DNA from: Agromyces badenianii
Lineage (GTDB): Bacteria > Actinomycetota > Actinomycetes > Actinomycetales > Microbacteriaceae
Direction: 5' to 3'
Assembly (NCBI RefSeq): GCF_003070885.1
Contig: NZ_CP028913.1
Span: 2,294,001-2,358,000 of the forward strand
Length of the DNA: 64,000 nt
Made by a program: the position numbers and the translations under genes. This document shows, one piece after another, positions 44,559 through 53,527 of this stretch; positions within the stretch are counted from its first letter, which is position 1, and each line of letters starts with the position of its first letter. Below the pieces are notes generated by a model. That model ran no database searches. It saw only the letters and a program-made list of their open reading frames with translations, and had not been told where the DNA came from.

Positions 44559-45773
44559 CTAGGCCAGGCGCGTCTTCAGGTTGTCGGCCAGGGTCGCGAG
44601 GAACTCCTCGGTCGTCTGGTAGCCCTGCTCGGGGCCGACGAGGAGTGCGAGGTCCTTCGTCATGGCGCCCGACTCGACGGTCGTGATCACGACGTCTTCG
44701 AGCGTTGCGGCGAAGTCGATGAGCGCCTGGTTGTCGTCGAGCTTGCCGCGGTGCGCGAGGCCGCGCGTCCAGGCGAAGATCGAGGCGATCGGGTTCGTCG
44801 AGGTCGGCTTGCCGGCCTGGTGCTGACGGTAGTGCCGGGTCACGGTGCCGTGCGCCGCCTCGGCCTCGACGACCTTGCCGTCGGGAGTGGCGAGCACCGA
44901 GGTCATCAGGCCGAGCGAGCCGAAGCCCTGCGCGACGGTGTCGGACTGCACGTCGCCGTCGTAGTTCTTGCAGGCCCAGACGTAGCCGCCCTCCCACTTC
45001 ATGGCCGAGGCGACCATGTCGTCGATGAGGCGGTGCTCGTAGGTGAGGCCTGCCTCGTCGAACGCTGCCTTGAACTCGGTGTCGAAGATCTCCTGGAAGA
45101 TGTCCTTGAAGCGGCCGTCGTAGGCCTTCAGGATCGTGTTCTTCGTCGAGAGGTAGACGGGGTAGTTGCGCGAGAGGCCGTAGTTCAGCGAAGCGCGGGC
45201 GAAGTCGCGGATCGAGGCGTCGAGGTTGTACTGCACCTGCGCGATGCCGTCGCCCGGCGACTGGTAGACCTCGAACTGCTGCGGCTCGCCGCCGTCTTTC
45301 GGAGTGAACGAGACCGAGAGGGTGCCCTCGCCCTTGAAGAGGAAGTCGGTGGCGCGGTACTGGTCGCCGAAGGCGTGACGGCCGATGATGATGGGCTTGT
45401 TCCAGCCCGGCACGAGACGCGGGATGTTCGAGATGATGATGGGCTCGCGGAAGATGACGCCGCCGAGGATGTTGCGGATCGTGCCGTTCGGCGACTTCCA
45501 CATCTTCTTCAGGCCGAACTCCTCGACGCGCGCCTCGTCGGGCGTGATCGTCGCGCACTTGACGCCGACGCCGTGCTTCTGGATCGCGTGGGCCGCGTCG
45601 ATCGTGATCTGATCGTCGGTCTCGTCGCGCTTCTGGATCGAGAGGTCGTAGTACTCGAGGTTCACGTCGAGGTACGGGTGGATCAGCGTGTCTTTAATGG
45701 CCTGCCAGATGATGCGCGTCATCTCGTCGCCGTCGAGCTCGACGACGGTACCGGCAACCTTGATCTTCGACAA
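44559..45773 (-). CDS. icd: NADP-dependent isocitrate dehydrogenase
   Basis: 404 residues, the homodimeric type close to eukaryotic NADP enzymes. Oxidatively decarboxylates isocitrate to 2-oxoglutarate. Motifs: [41 protein letters not shown], and the metal-binding aspartates in [20 protein letters not shown]; cofactor loop [14 protein letters not shown]. The best start is TTG at 45773 with AAGGAG 9 bases upstream, giving [11 protein letters not shown]; there is no ATG in the right place. A 14-bp palindrome lies in its promoter region. Confidence 0.95.
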   Translation of the reverse strand: MSKIKVAGTVVELDGDEMTRIIWQAIKDTLIHPYLDVNLEYYDLSIQKRDETDDQITIDAAHAIQKHGVGVKCATITPDEARVEEFGLKKMWKSPNGTIRNILGGVIFREPIIISNIPRLVPGWNKPIIIGRHAFGDQYRATDFLFKGEGTLSVSFTPKDGGEPQQFEVYQSPGDGIAQVQYNLDASIRDFARASLNYGLSRNYPVYLSTKNTILKAYDGRFKDIFQEIFDTEFKAAFDEAGLTYEHRLIDDMVASAMKWEGGYVWACKNYDGDVQSDTVAQGFGSLGLMTSVLATPDGKVVEAEAAHGTVTRHYRQHQAGKPTSTNPIASIFAWTRGLAHRGKLDDNQALIDFAATLEDVVITTVESGAMTKDLALLVGPEQGYQTTEEFLATLADNLKTRLA

Positions 45774-45841
45774 AGTGGATGTCTCCTTGATTGTGTGGGG
45801 GAAACGGGGAGCTTTCGGGGCGGTCGGACACGCCGCCTGCC

Positions 45842-45877
45842 AGCTTACCGTCTCGACCGAATATCTCGACATCGAGA
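45842..45877 (-). promoter_or_regulatory. icd promoter with 14-bp operator-like palindrome
   Basis: Minus-strand TAAGCT (about 45847-45842) is a possible -10; TCTCGA-CA-TCGAGA (45864-45877), inverted 6-base arms with a 2-base centre, covers the place of the -35. A repressor bound there would block icd. Confidence 0.5.
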
Positions 45878-45932
45878 CAAACTGGCCGACGGGATGTGGC
45901 GGCTCGGCTATCGACACGGCCGCCGCACGGGT

Positions 45933-45938
45933 TAGCCT
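45933..45938 (+). promoter_or_regulatory. -10 hexamer (TAGCCT) of the GNAT gene
   Basis: TAGCCT ends 7 bases before the ATG at 45946; probably leaderless. Confidence 0.55.
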
Positions 45939-45945
45939 TGGCAGC

Positions 45946-46398
45946 ATGGCTGAGCTCAGACTGGAAGACCTGTCGGCGTCGAACATCGTGGCGGCGAACT
46001 CGCTGTCGCTCAAGCCGGGCCAAGAGCAGTTCATCGCCCCGGTCACCTACTCCGCCGAGTCCTCGGTCGTCGATCCGGCCACCGCATGGCAGCGCGTCGC
46101 CCTCCTCGACGACCGCGTCGTCGGGTTCATCCACGGCAACTTCGATCCCGAGAACGAGCACGAGGAGTTCCGGGCGTGCATCTGGCGCATCAACGTCGAC
46201 GCCGAGGTGCAGGGCAAGGGTGTCGGCCGATTCCTCGCCACGGCCCTCGCCGAAGAGGCCAAGCGCCGCGGCTTCGACCGCATCACCGTGCTGTGGGAGC
46301 CGGGCGAAGAGGGCCCTGAGGCGTTCTTCCACCGCATCGGCTTCACCGATATCGGCGAGACCGCGTACGGCGATGTCATCGGCGCGCTCGCGCTCTGA
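45946..46398 (+). CDS. GNAT-family N-acetyltransferase
   Basis: 150 residues. The acetyl-CoA loop [30 protein letters not shown] (split here by helix), with the Q/R-x-x-G-x-G/A core QGKGVG, and the C-terminal [12 protein letters not shown] are family marks. The start [32 protein letters not shown] resembles proteins annotated as spermidine/spermine-type acetyltransferases, but the substrate is not known. The following alkyltransferase-like gene starts 35 bases later on the same strand. Confidence 0.85.
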   Translation: MAELRLEDLSASNIVAANSLSLKPGQEQFIAPVTYSAESSVVDPATAWQRVALLDDRVVGFIHGNFDPENEHEEFRACIWRINVDAEVQGKGVGRFLATALAEEAKRRGFDRITVLWEPGEEGPEAFFHRIGFTDIGETAYGDVIGALAL

Positions 46399-46432
46399 CC
46401 CGGGTCATCCGATCGTCGATCGCGCCGGGCGG

Positions 46433-46750
46433 ATGCCGCAGGGGCCCGCCGACGGCTTCGTCGAGGCCGTGCTCGTGGTGGTCGCCGACATCCCGCCCGG
46501 TCGGGTCGCCACCTACGGCGACATCGCGGCGCTGCTCGGCTCGCGCGGCGCGCGCGCGGTCGGGCAGGTGATGGCACGCTACGGGGCGGACTCCCCGTGG
46601 TGGCGAGTCGTGCGGGCGGGCGGGCGGCCGCCCGCCGGGCATGCGGAGCGCGCTCGACAGCACTACGACGCCGAGGGCACTCCGCTCCGTGCGAGCGCCG
46701 ACGAAGACGGGTACCGCATCGAGCTCGCCGCCTGCCGCTGGCGGGCCTGA
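46433..46750 (+). CDS. Alkyltransferase-like (Atl) DNA-lesion protein
   Basis: 105 residues, only the C-terminal domain of O6-methylguanine-DNA methyltransferase. The helix GRVATYGDIAALLGSRGARAVGQVMAR is the DNA-binding part with the arginine finger. In the place of the methyl-accepting cysteine (PCHR) it has PWWR, so it cannot take the alkyl group itself; Atl proteins bind the lesion and hand it to nucleotide excision repair. The ATG at 46433 has no clear ribosome binding site, and it overlaps a CGGATGCCGC word. Confidence 0.88.
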   Translation: MPQGPADGFVEAVLVVVADIPPGRVATYGDIAALLGSRGARAVGQVMARYGADSPWWRVVRAGGRPPAGHAERARQHYDAEGTPLRASADEDGYRIELAACRWRA

Positions 46751-46794
46751 GCGCCCTCGCGAGACCGGGCTCACGACAGCTCCTGCCGCACGGG

Positions 46795-48588
46795 TCAGTG
46801 CGCCGCGAGGCCACCGAGCGGAATGCACACGGTGATCGTCGTGCCGGCGCCGGCCGGGCTCACCACGACCACCCGCCCGCCCACGGCGTCGACCCGGTCG
46901 ACGAGGCCGAGCATGCCGGTGCCGGCGTCGACGGAAGCGCCGCCGACGCCGTTGTCGCGGATGACGAGCTCGAGTTCGCCGTCGACGACGCGCGCGCGCA
47001 CCCAACCGCGGGTCGCCTGCGCATGCTTCGCGATGTTCGCGAGCGCCTCGGAGACGACGAAGTACGCCGTCGACTCGACGACCTCCGAGAGCCGGCCCTC
47101 GGGCTGCACCTCGATCTCGATCGGCACCGGGCACCGGCCGGCGAGCTCGGGCACCGCGAGTGCGAGCCCGCCCGACGAGAGCAGCGACGGGTGGATGCCG
47201 TGCGCGAGTTCGCGCAATTCTCTGAGCGCCTGGTTCAGCACTGCGATCGTGCCGTCGAGTTCGGCCTCGAGCGGCTCGACGCCGCGATCCCGGGCCTGGT
47301 TCGCCGCGAGCCGCAGGCGCATGCCGAGCGAGACGAGCTGCTGCTGGGCGCCGTCGTGCAGGTCGCGCTCGATGCGGCGCCTCGCCTCGTCGCCGGCCTC
47401 GACGATGCGGCTGCGCGACTGGCGAACCTGTTCGAGGGTGCGCTCGATCTCCGACCGCAGCCGTCCGTTGTCGACCGAGAGCCGCAACGCGCTCGAGACG
47501 CCGTCGAGCAGGCGCATGTTGTCGGTGAGCACCCGGTCGTGCCGGATGACCGCGATGGGCATGCCGGTGGGCGAGGTGACCGGGAGCAGCCCGTGATCGC
47601 CGTGCCGGTCGGGGGGATCCTGGTCGAGCGGCTCCCCCGCGGCATCCGCATACCTGCCCCGCTCCTCGTCCCACCAGAAGACGCGCACCGAGGCGTCGCG
47701 GAGCGTCCGTGCGAGCGACTCCGCCCACAGCCCGCGGTCGGCGCCCTCACGGGTGATGCGCATCAGGTCGGCGACCCGGGCGCGCATGTTGCGCGCGTGC
47801 GAGATGCCCGCGACGAAGCTGACGGGGATCGAGGCGATCGCCACGAGCGAGACGGTGTCGAGCACGAGGCCGGCCCTGCCCGAGACGGCGTAGGCCGCCG
47901 CCTGGGCCGCGAGCGTGACCACCCAGGCGAACAGGGCGACCGGCATGAGGAAGGCCACGGCGCGTGCCGGAACGCTGCCGCGGATCCAGCGCACGAGCAG
48001 GCGGCCGGCGATGACGAGCGCGAGCACGACGCCGACGAGGCGGTACCCGACGTCGATCACCGCGAACAGCCCGGGGGCGTCGGCGACGCGGTACGGATTC
48101 GGCGCGCAGTCGCAGACCCCCGGTGCCGGCTGGCCGAGCAGGAGCACGCTCACCAGGTAGCCGATCGAGGCGACGAACGCGATGCCGGCGATCCAGCGGT
48201 CGACCGTGTCGACGAGCCAGCCGCGCGGGTAGACGAGCACGAGGATGCCGGTGAGCACCGCCCACCACAGGTGGAGGCCGTAGACGAACGGCCAGAGCCA
48301 GGCGACGTCCTCGATGACGCGGAGGAACGAGAGCGGAATCCATACCAAGGGGAAGGCGACCATGAGCCGCGCCGGCACCCGCGACGGCCCGATCGCCCAC
48401 GCCACGCCCGCGCACGCCGCGAACACGAGCGGCACGATCGCATGCATGGTCGTCCACGACATCTCGGGGCGCGCAGCCTCGGGGGTCGCGAGGTATCCCG
48501 TCACCTCCATCACGAGGCTCGCCGCCACGACCAGGGCGACGACGATGCTGCGTCTGATGATCCGGCCCTTGCGGCCGGGGGCCATCAC
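46795..48588 (-). CDS. NarL-type sensor histidine kinase
   Basis: 597 residues. Eight or so membrane helices in the first 280 residues with a cysteine pair VCDCAPNPYR in an external loop, a GAF-like linker, then HisKA_3 with the phospho-acceptor histidine in RIERDLHDGAQQQLVSLG and a HATPase_c domain ending (DNGVGG, GTGMLGLVDRVDAVGG). GTG at 48588 overlaps the response regulator stop; ATG at 48585 is the alternative. It pairs with the LuxR-type regulator upstream. The signal is unknown. Confidence 0.9.
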   Translation of the reverse strand: MMAPGRKGRIIRRSIVVALVVAASLVMEVTGYLATPEAARPEMSWTTMHAIVPLVFAACAGVAWAIGPSRVPARLMVAFPLVWIPLSFLRVIEDVAWLWPFVYGLHLWWAVLTGILVLVYPRGWLVDTVDRWIAGIAFVASIGYLVSVLLLGQPAPGVCDCAPNPYRVADAPGLFAVIDVGYRLVGVVLALVIAGRLLVRWIRGSVPARAVAFLMPVALFAWVVTLAAQAAAYAVSGRAGLVLDTVSLVAIASIPVSFVAGISHARNMRARVADLMRITREGADRGLWAESLARTLRDASVRVFWWDEERGRYADAAGEPLDQDPPDRHGDHGLLPVTSPTGMPIAVIRHDRVLTDNMRLLDGVSSALRLSVDNGRLRSEIERTLEQVRQSRSRIVEAGDEARRRIERDLHDGAQQQLVSLGMRLRLAANQARDRGVEPLEAELDGTIAVLNQALRELRELAHGIHPSLLSSGGLALAVPELAGRCPVPIEIEVQPEGRLSEVVESTAYFVVSEALANIAKHAQATRGWVRARVVDGELELVIRDNGVGGASVDAGTGMLGLVDRVDAVGGRVVVVSPAGAGTTITVCIPLGGLAAH

Positions 48589-49250
48589 CTCGCGCCGAGG
48601 AGCGTCAGCACCGCGAGCACCCTCCGGTGATGCTCCGGCGACTCCTCGAGGTCGAGCTTCTGCAGGATGGAGCGCACGTGCGTCTCGACGGTCTTCAGGC
48701 CGAGGAAGAGGGCCTGTGCGATGCCGCCGTTGGAGTAACCCTGCGCCATGAGCTCGAGCACCGAGCGCTCACGCTCGGTCAGGCGCGAGAGCGGGTCGTC
48801 GGCGCGCGTGCGCTGCACGAGCTGCTCCACGACCTCGGGGTCGACGACCGAACCTCCGGAGGCGACCGTCTCGACGGCGCGGACGAGGGTCTGCGGCTCG
48901 GAGACGCGCTCCTTCAGCAGGTAGCCGGTGCCGCTGCCGGTGCCCATGACCCGCAGGGCGTACTCGGGCGTCGCGTACATCGACAGCAGCAGCACCCCGA
49001 TCGTCGAACCCTGCGCGCGCATCTCCTCGAGCGCGAGGATGCCCTCGTCGCGATAGCTCGGCGGCATGCGGATGTCGAGGACGGCCGCGTCGATGTCACC
49101 GCGGGCGGCGATCTCGACCAGTTCGGCGCCGGTGCCGACCGAGGCGACGAGCTCGAGGCCGCCGTCGACGAGCACCTTCGCGATGCCCTCGCGCAGGAGC
49201 AGGGCATCATCGGCGATCGCCACGCGCAGGGGACGCGGGTCCGTCTCCAT
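48585..49250 (-). CDS. LuxR/NarL-family response regulator
   Basis: 221 residues. Receiver domain (about 9-125) with acidic pocket ADDALL and phospho-acceptor aspartate in AAVLDIRMPP; lysine in YLLKERV. C-terminal LuxR helix-turn-helix (about 153-212, LTERERSVLELMAQGYSNGGIAQALFLGLKTVETHV). Overlaps its histidine kinase by four bases. Upstream 225 bases separate it from the ABC exporter genes, which it might control, though no site is seen. Confidence 0.92.
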   Translation of the reverse strand: METDPRPLRVAIADDALLLREGIAKVLVDGGLELVASVGTGAELVEIAARGDIDAAVLDIRMPPSYRDEGILALEEMRAQGSTIGVLLLSMYATPEYALRVMGTGSGTGYLLKERVSEPQTLVRAVETVASGGSVVDPEVVEQLVQRTRADDPLSRLTERERSVLELMAQGYSNGGIAQALFLGLKTVETHVRSILQKLDLEESPEHHRRVLAVLTLLGAR

Positions 49251-49391
49251 CGCTCCTCCATTTCGAGGGCAGGCGCAACAGCACGGTCCGCCCGCTTGGC
49301 CGAGCGTAGCGCGAGATGGGAGTCGCCCGCGCGCCCCGTTCAGGGGGTACCCCGTTGCGTCCGACGGCCCGAACCGTCAAGCTGGACGATT

Positions 49392-49429
49392 CGGATGCCC
49401 CGGGCCGAGTGGTCGGCACGGGGCATCCG
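49392..49429 (-). terminator. Terminator of the ABC exporter operon (inverted CGGATGCC pair)
   Basis: CGGATGCCCCG (49392-49402) pairs perfectly with CGGGGCATCCG (49419-49429), loop of 16, about 47 bases after the exporter stop. Confidence 0.65.
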
Positions 49430-49475
49430 GGCGGCGCGCCTGCATCGTCGGGAGCGGCGCGTCCGCGTCGTCGGG

Positions 49476-51281
49476 TCAGACGAGCGAGTCCCGCCACGCG
49501 GCGTGCAGGGCGGCGAAGTGCCCGGTGCCGGCGATGAGCTCTGCCGGCGAGCCGTCTTCGACGATGCGCCCGTGCTCCATCACGAGCACGCGGTCGGCGA
49601 TCGCGACCGTCGACAGCCGGTGCGCGATGATCACCGCGGTGCGGTCGGCGAGGAGTTTCGTGAGTCCCTCTTGCACGAGCCGCTCGCTCGGGATGTCGAG
49701 CGAGGAGGTCGCCTCGTCGAGGATCAGCACCGCCGGGTTCGCGAGGAACGCCCTGGCGAACGAGATCAGCTGCCGTTGACCGGCGCTGACCCGGCCGCCG
49801 CGCTTGTTCACGTCGGTGTCGTAGCCGTTCGGCAGCCCCTCGATGAACTCGTGCGCGCCGACCGCCATGGCCGCCCGCACGATCTCGTCGAACGACGCGT
49901 CGGGCTTGCCGAGGGCGATGTTGTCGGCCACGGAACCAGAGAAGAGGTACGCCTCCTGGGTGACCATGACGATCGCCCGCCGCAGGTCCTTCGGGTGCAG
50001 GTCGGCGAGCGAGATGTCGTCGAGCGTCACGACCCCGTCGCTCGGGTCGTAGAAGCGCGCGATGAGCTTGGCGAGCGTCGACTTGCCGGCGCCCGTCGAC
50101 CCGACGAGGGCGATCGTCTGCCCCGCCGGGATCTCGAGGTCGAAGCGCGGCAGGATGACCCGGTCCTTCGTGTAGGCGAACTCGACGCTGTCGAAGCGCA
50201 CGTGTCCTTCGGCGTTCCACAGGTCGACGGGCTTCACCGGGTCGGGCACGCTCGGCTCCTCTTCGAGCACGCCCGAGATCTTCTCGAGCGCGGAGGACGC
50301 GGACTGGTACCCGTTGTAGAACATCGCCATGTCCTCCATCGGGTCGAAGAAGCGCTTCGTGTAGAGCACGGCGGCCAGCAGCACGCCGACCCCGAGACTG
50401 CCGTCGACGACGCGGAACCCGCCGAGCACGAGCGTGACCGCGACCGCGGTGTTGCCGATGAGCGCCATGCCCGGGTTGTACACCGCGAACAGGCCGAGCA
50501 CCTTCGCGTTGACGTCGCGGTAGTCCTCGACGAGGTCGCCGAACTCCGCCTCGTTGCGCTTCTGCTTGCGGAACGCCTGCACCGCGCGGATGCCCGTCAT
50601 GGTCTCGACGAACTGCACGATGAGCTTCGCCGAGGCGACGCGCGAGCGCCGGAACAGCGACTGCGAGCGCACCTGGAACCACCGGGTGAGGATGCCGAGC
50701 GGCACGAGCGAGGCGAGCAGCACGAGCCCGGACGGAGCATCGACGATCACGAGCATGACCCCCGTGAACACCATGTACATGAGACCGCGCACGAGCATCG
50801 TCAGCCCCTCGTCCATGAGCTCGCGGATGGCATCGAGGTCGCTCGTCTGCCGCGAGATGATGCGGCCCGACGTGTACGACTCGTGGAACTCGAGCGAGAG
50901 CTTCTGCGTGTGCAGGAAGACCCGGGTGCGCAGGTCGATGAGCACGGCCTGGCTGATGCGGGCCGACAGGCGGATGTAGGCGGCGATGAGGAACGCGCCC
51001 GCGAGGCCCGTGAGCAGGTATGCGATACCCGCGAACGCCACCGGGAACCAGTCCTGCTTCATCAGCGCGGGGATGCCCTGGTCGATGCCGTACGCGATGA
51101 GCGCGGGCCCCGCGACCTGCGCGGCCGACGAGAGCACGATGGCCACCGCCGTGAGCCAGAGCTTCGGCTTGAGCGGGGAGAGCAGCGACCCGAGGAGTCG
51201 CCGCGACCGGGCGCGGATCTGCGCCGATTCGGCCTTCGAGTAGTCCTGGCGTTCTTCGCCCTGTACGCCGCTGACGCTCAT
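49476..51281 (-). CDS. ABC exporter half-transporter, subunit B
   Basis: 601 residues. Membrane domain about 30-330 with six helices and an ATPase domain (Walker [10 protein letters not shown], signature VSAGQRQL, Walker [10 protein letters not shown], switch H in IIAHRLST). The pattern is that of heterodimeric multidrug-type exporters. The signature VSAGQ and the Asp-Glu of Walker B are canonical. ATG at 51281 overlaps the partner stop in ATGA. Confidence 0.92.
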   Translation of the reverse strand: MSVSGVQGEERQDYSKAESAQIRARSRRLLGSLLSPLKPKLWLTAVAIVLSSAAQVAGPALIAYGIDQGIPALMKQDWFPVAFAGIAYLLTGLAGAFLIAAYIRLSARISQAVLIDLRTRVFLHTQKLSLEFHESYTSGRIISRQTSDLDAIRELMDEGLTMLVRGLMYMVFTGVMLVIVDAPSGLVLLASLVPLGILTRWFQVRSQSLFRRSRVASAKLIVQFVETMTGIRAVQAFRKQKRNEAEFGDLVEDYRDVNAKVLGLFAVYNPGMALIGNTAVAVTLVLGGFRVVDGSLGVGVLLAAVLYTKRFFDPMEDMAMFYNGYQSASSALEKISGVLEEEPSVPDPVKPVDLWNAEGHVRFDSVEFAYTKDRVILPRFDLEIPAGQTIALVGSTGAGKSTLAKLIARFYDPSDGVVTLDDISLADLHPKDLRRAIVMVTQEAYLFSGSVADNIALGKPDASFDEIVRAAMAVGAHEFIEGLPNGYDTDVNKRGGRVSAGQRQLISFARAFLANPAVLILDEATSSLDIPSERLVQEGLTKLLADRTAVIIAHRLSTVAIADRVLVMEHGRIVEDGSPAELIAGTGHFAALHAAWRDSLV

Positions 51282-53179
51282 GATGCCGCCTCCTCTCGGA
51301 TCGTGGTCTCGACGTCGACGGCATCGACGCCGGTGTTCCTGCGCTCTTCGTCTTCGAGGCTCGTGATGACGAATCGGTAGTGCTCGCTCTCGCGCAGCAG
51401 CTGGGAGTGGGTGCCGACCGCGGTCACGCGGCCGTTCTCGAGCAGCGCGACCCGGTCGGCGAGCATGACCGTCGAGGGCCGGTGCGCGACGATGAGCGCC
51501 GTGGTCGAGGCGAGCACCGAGCGGAGCTCGGCCTCCACCCGCGCCTCGGTCGCGACGTCGAGCGCCGAGAGCGGGTCGTCGAGCACGAGCACGGCCGGCT
51601 TGGCCGCGACGGCACGCGCGAGCGCGAGACGTTGCCGCTGGCCGCCGGAGAGGCTCATGCCCTCTTCGCCGACCTTCGTGTCGAGCCCGTCGGGAAGCTC
51701 GTAGGCGAACCCCGCCTGGGCGATGCGCAGGGCCTCGTCGAGAACCCGATCGGCCTCGGCCCGCATCGCCGGGTCGCCGCCGGTGAGCTCGGGCCGGCCG
51801 AGCAGCACGTTGTCGCGCACCGAGGCGCTGAAGAGGGTCGCGTCTTCGAAGGCCATGGCGATGTGCGTGCGCAACTCGTCGCGGCTGAACGCGCGCACGT
51901 CGACGCCGTCGAGCGTGACCGATCCGCCGGTGACGTCGTAGAGACGCGTGGTGAGGGCCGTCATCGTGGTCTTGCCGCACCCGGTCAGTCCCACGAGCGC
52001 CATGGTCTCGCCGGGCTCGAGCACGAGGTCGACGCCGTCGAGCAGGTCTCCGAACCGCGCCGGCGAGTCCTGGTAGCGGAAGTGCACGTCGCTGAACGCG
52101 AGTTCGCCGCGCGGGCGTTCGAGGGTGCGCGGTTCGTCGGGGTCGACGATCGTGTTCTCGCTGTCGAGGATGTCGAAGAACCGGTCGGTCGCGGTGCGAG
52201 CGTCGAGCGCGAAGGCGAGCATGAAGCCGATCGACTCGATCGGCCACGCGAGCACCGTCGCGGTCGCGAAGAACGCGACGAGCTCGCCCACCGTGAGCTG
52301 GCCCTGCGACGCGAGCCACACGCCGACCACGAGGCAGAGCGAGAGGGCGACGGCCGGCACGACCATGATCCACACCCAGATGTTGGCATCGAGGCGCGCC
52401 TTCTCGATCTCGGTGCTGCGCAACGACTCGGCCTGCGCGCGGAAGGTCGACAGCGCGTGCTTGCCCCGGCCGAACGCCTTGAGCACGCGGATGCCGTGCA
52501 CCGATTCCTCGACCGCGGTCGCGAGGTCGCCCGCTTGGTCTTGGCTGAGCCGCGACATCTCGGAGTATCGGCCCTCGAAGCGCCAGCCCGCCCACCAGAG
52601 CGGCAGCGAGCAGACGAGGAAGATGAGCCCGAGGAGCCAGTTCATCGACATCAGGATGCCGACGCCCACCACGATGATGACGACGTTCGCGCCGGTCAGC
52701 ACCAGGCCGAACGAGAGCCACCGGCGGATCAGGCCGAGGTCGCTCACCGCTCGAGAGAGCAGCTGGCCGCTCGGCCAGCGGTCGTGGAAGCTCACCGGCA
52801 GGTCTTGCAACTTCGCGTAGAGCGCGTTGCGCATGCGCGCCTCGACCCGGGTGCCCGGTCCGACGACGAGCCAGCGACGGATCGCGTAGAGGATCGCCTC
52901 GGCGGCGCCGAGCACGAAGACGAGCACTGCGAGCGGGATCACGGCATCGGGTTCGCGCTGCGCGAGCGGACCGTCGACGATCTGCTGCAGCACCTGCGGG
53001 ATAGCCAGTGCGATCAGCTGGGCCACGAGTGCGGCGGCCATGCTTCCGGCGAATGCCGGCATCGCCGGTCCGGCGTACTCGCGAAGGCGCCAGAGTGCGC
53101 GGGGGGTGCTCAGCCGCTGGGTCGGGGTCGACTGCTCGGGGGCGTCGGGCGCAGGCGGAGTTTGGAGGGGAGCGGACAC
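51278..53179 (-). CDS. ABC exporter half-transporter, subunit A
   Basis: 633 residues. Six-helix membrane domain (about 35-340) and ATPase domain. Walker [10 protein letters not shown], signature LSGGQRQR. After Walker B it has LVLDDPLS, with Asp in place of the catalytic Glu; this marks the degenerate ATP site of heterodimeric exporters (LmrC/TM287-like), so both genes should make one A/B pump. GTG at 53179 follows AGGAA. A leader peptide gene and hairpin lie 140-220 bases upstream. Confidence 0.92.
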   Translation of the reverse strand: MSAPLQTPPAPDAPEQSTPTQRLSTPRALWRLREYAGPAMPAFAGSMAAALVAQLIALAIPQVLQQIVDGPLAQREPDAVIPLAVLVFVLGAAEAILYAIRRWLVVGPGTRVEARMRNALYAKLQDLPVSFHDRWPSGQLLSRAVSDLGLIRRWLSFGLVLTGANVVIIVVGVGILMSMNWLLGLIFLVCSLPLWWAGWRFEGRYSEMSRLSQDQAGDLATAVEESVHGIRVLKAFGRGKHALSTFRAQAESLRSTEIEKARLDANIWVWIMVVPAVALSLCLVVGVWLASQGQLTVGELVAFFATATVLAWPIESIGFMLAFALDARTATDRFFDILDSENTIVDPDEPRTLERPRGELAFSDVHFRYQDSPARFGDLLDGVDLVLEPGETMALVGLTGCGKTTMTALTTRLYDVTGGSVTLDGVDVRAFSRDELRTHIAMAFEDATLFSASVRDNVLLGRPELTGGDPAMRAEADRVLDEALRIAQAGFAYELPDGLDTKVGEEGMSLSGGQRQRLALARAVAAKPAVLVLDDPLSALDVATEARVEAELRSVLASTTALIVAHRPSTVMLADRVALLENGRVTAVGTHSQLLRESEHYRFVITSLEDEERRNTGVDAVDVETTIREEAAS

Positions 53180-53280
53180 AGCCGGTTCCTATCAGGATCG
53201 AGGCGCCGAACGCCCGGAAGCGGGCCGGAACGGCGAATGGGGAAGATTCGAGTGACGCGGACCACGACGATGCGTGTCTG

Positions 53281-53301
53281 CGCAGGCAGGCTGAGCCTGC
53301 G
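53281..53301 (-). promoter_or_regulatory. Hairpin in the exporter leader (attenuator candidate)
   Basis: On the minus strand CGCAGGC-TCAGCCT-GCCTGCG forms a 7-bp stem with a 7-base loop; a shifted pairing GCAGGC-TCA-GCCTGC uses part of the same bases, so the two forms exclude each other. It lies 16 bases after the leader peptide stop. Confidence 0.55.
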
Positions 53302-53316
53302 GGAGGGCGAGGTGGT

Positions 53317-53400
53317 CTACCCGGCGAAGCCGAACGCGAGGGAGACCGGGCGCACAGCGCCGGAGACCGCGATCGTGCGGGCGTCGGTGTCTGTCTGCAT
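53317..53400 (-). CDS. 27-residue leader peptide of the ABC exporter operon
   Basis: A short frame that begins with ATG 5 bases after a very strong AGGAGG-like site (GCAGGAGGACACC) and encodes [20 protein letters not shown] plus LAFGFAG. It lies between a promoter (53469-53498) and the exporter genes and ends shortly before a hairpin with two exclusive forms. This fits a translational attenuator that senses ribosome stalling, for example by antibiotics exported by the pump. The peptide itself has no known relatives that I can name; coding status rests on the ribosome binding site and position. Confidence 0.6.
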   Translation of the reverse strand: MQTDTDARTIAVSGAVRPVSLAFGFAG

Positions 53401-53468
53401 GGTGTCCTCCTGCGTCGTCGTCTCGAACCCTCGAGGCCGGTCGGAACTCAGCCCCCGGCCAGCCCTAC

Positions 53469-53498
53469 AGACTATGGGGTTCTCGCTGCGACGCGCAA
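53469..53498 (-). promoter_or_regulatory. Promoter of the exporter leader
   Basis: Minus strand TTGCGC (53498-53493), 18 bases, TAGTCT (53474-53469); the leader ATG is 68 bases downstream, so a true 5' leader exists here, unlike at most genes of the window. Confidence 0.5.
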
Positions 53499-53527
53499 GA
53501 GTCGAAGCCCGGTGACGGGCGGTGCGC

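Noticed and set aside
46433-46750. Active O6-methylguanine-DNA methyltransferase call
   Set aside because: The acceptor cysteine is replaced (PWWR).
51282-52721. In-frame extension of exporter subunit B into subunit A
   Set aside because: Arg/His-rich nonsense; the ATG at 51281 overlaps the subunit A stop and starts the conserved sequence.
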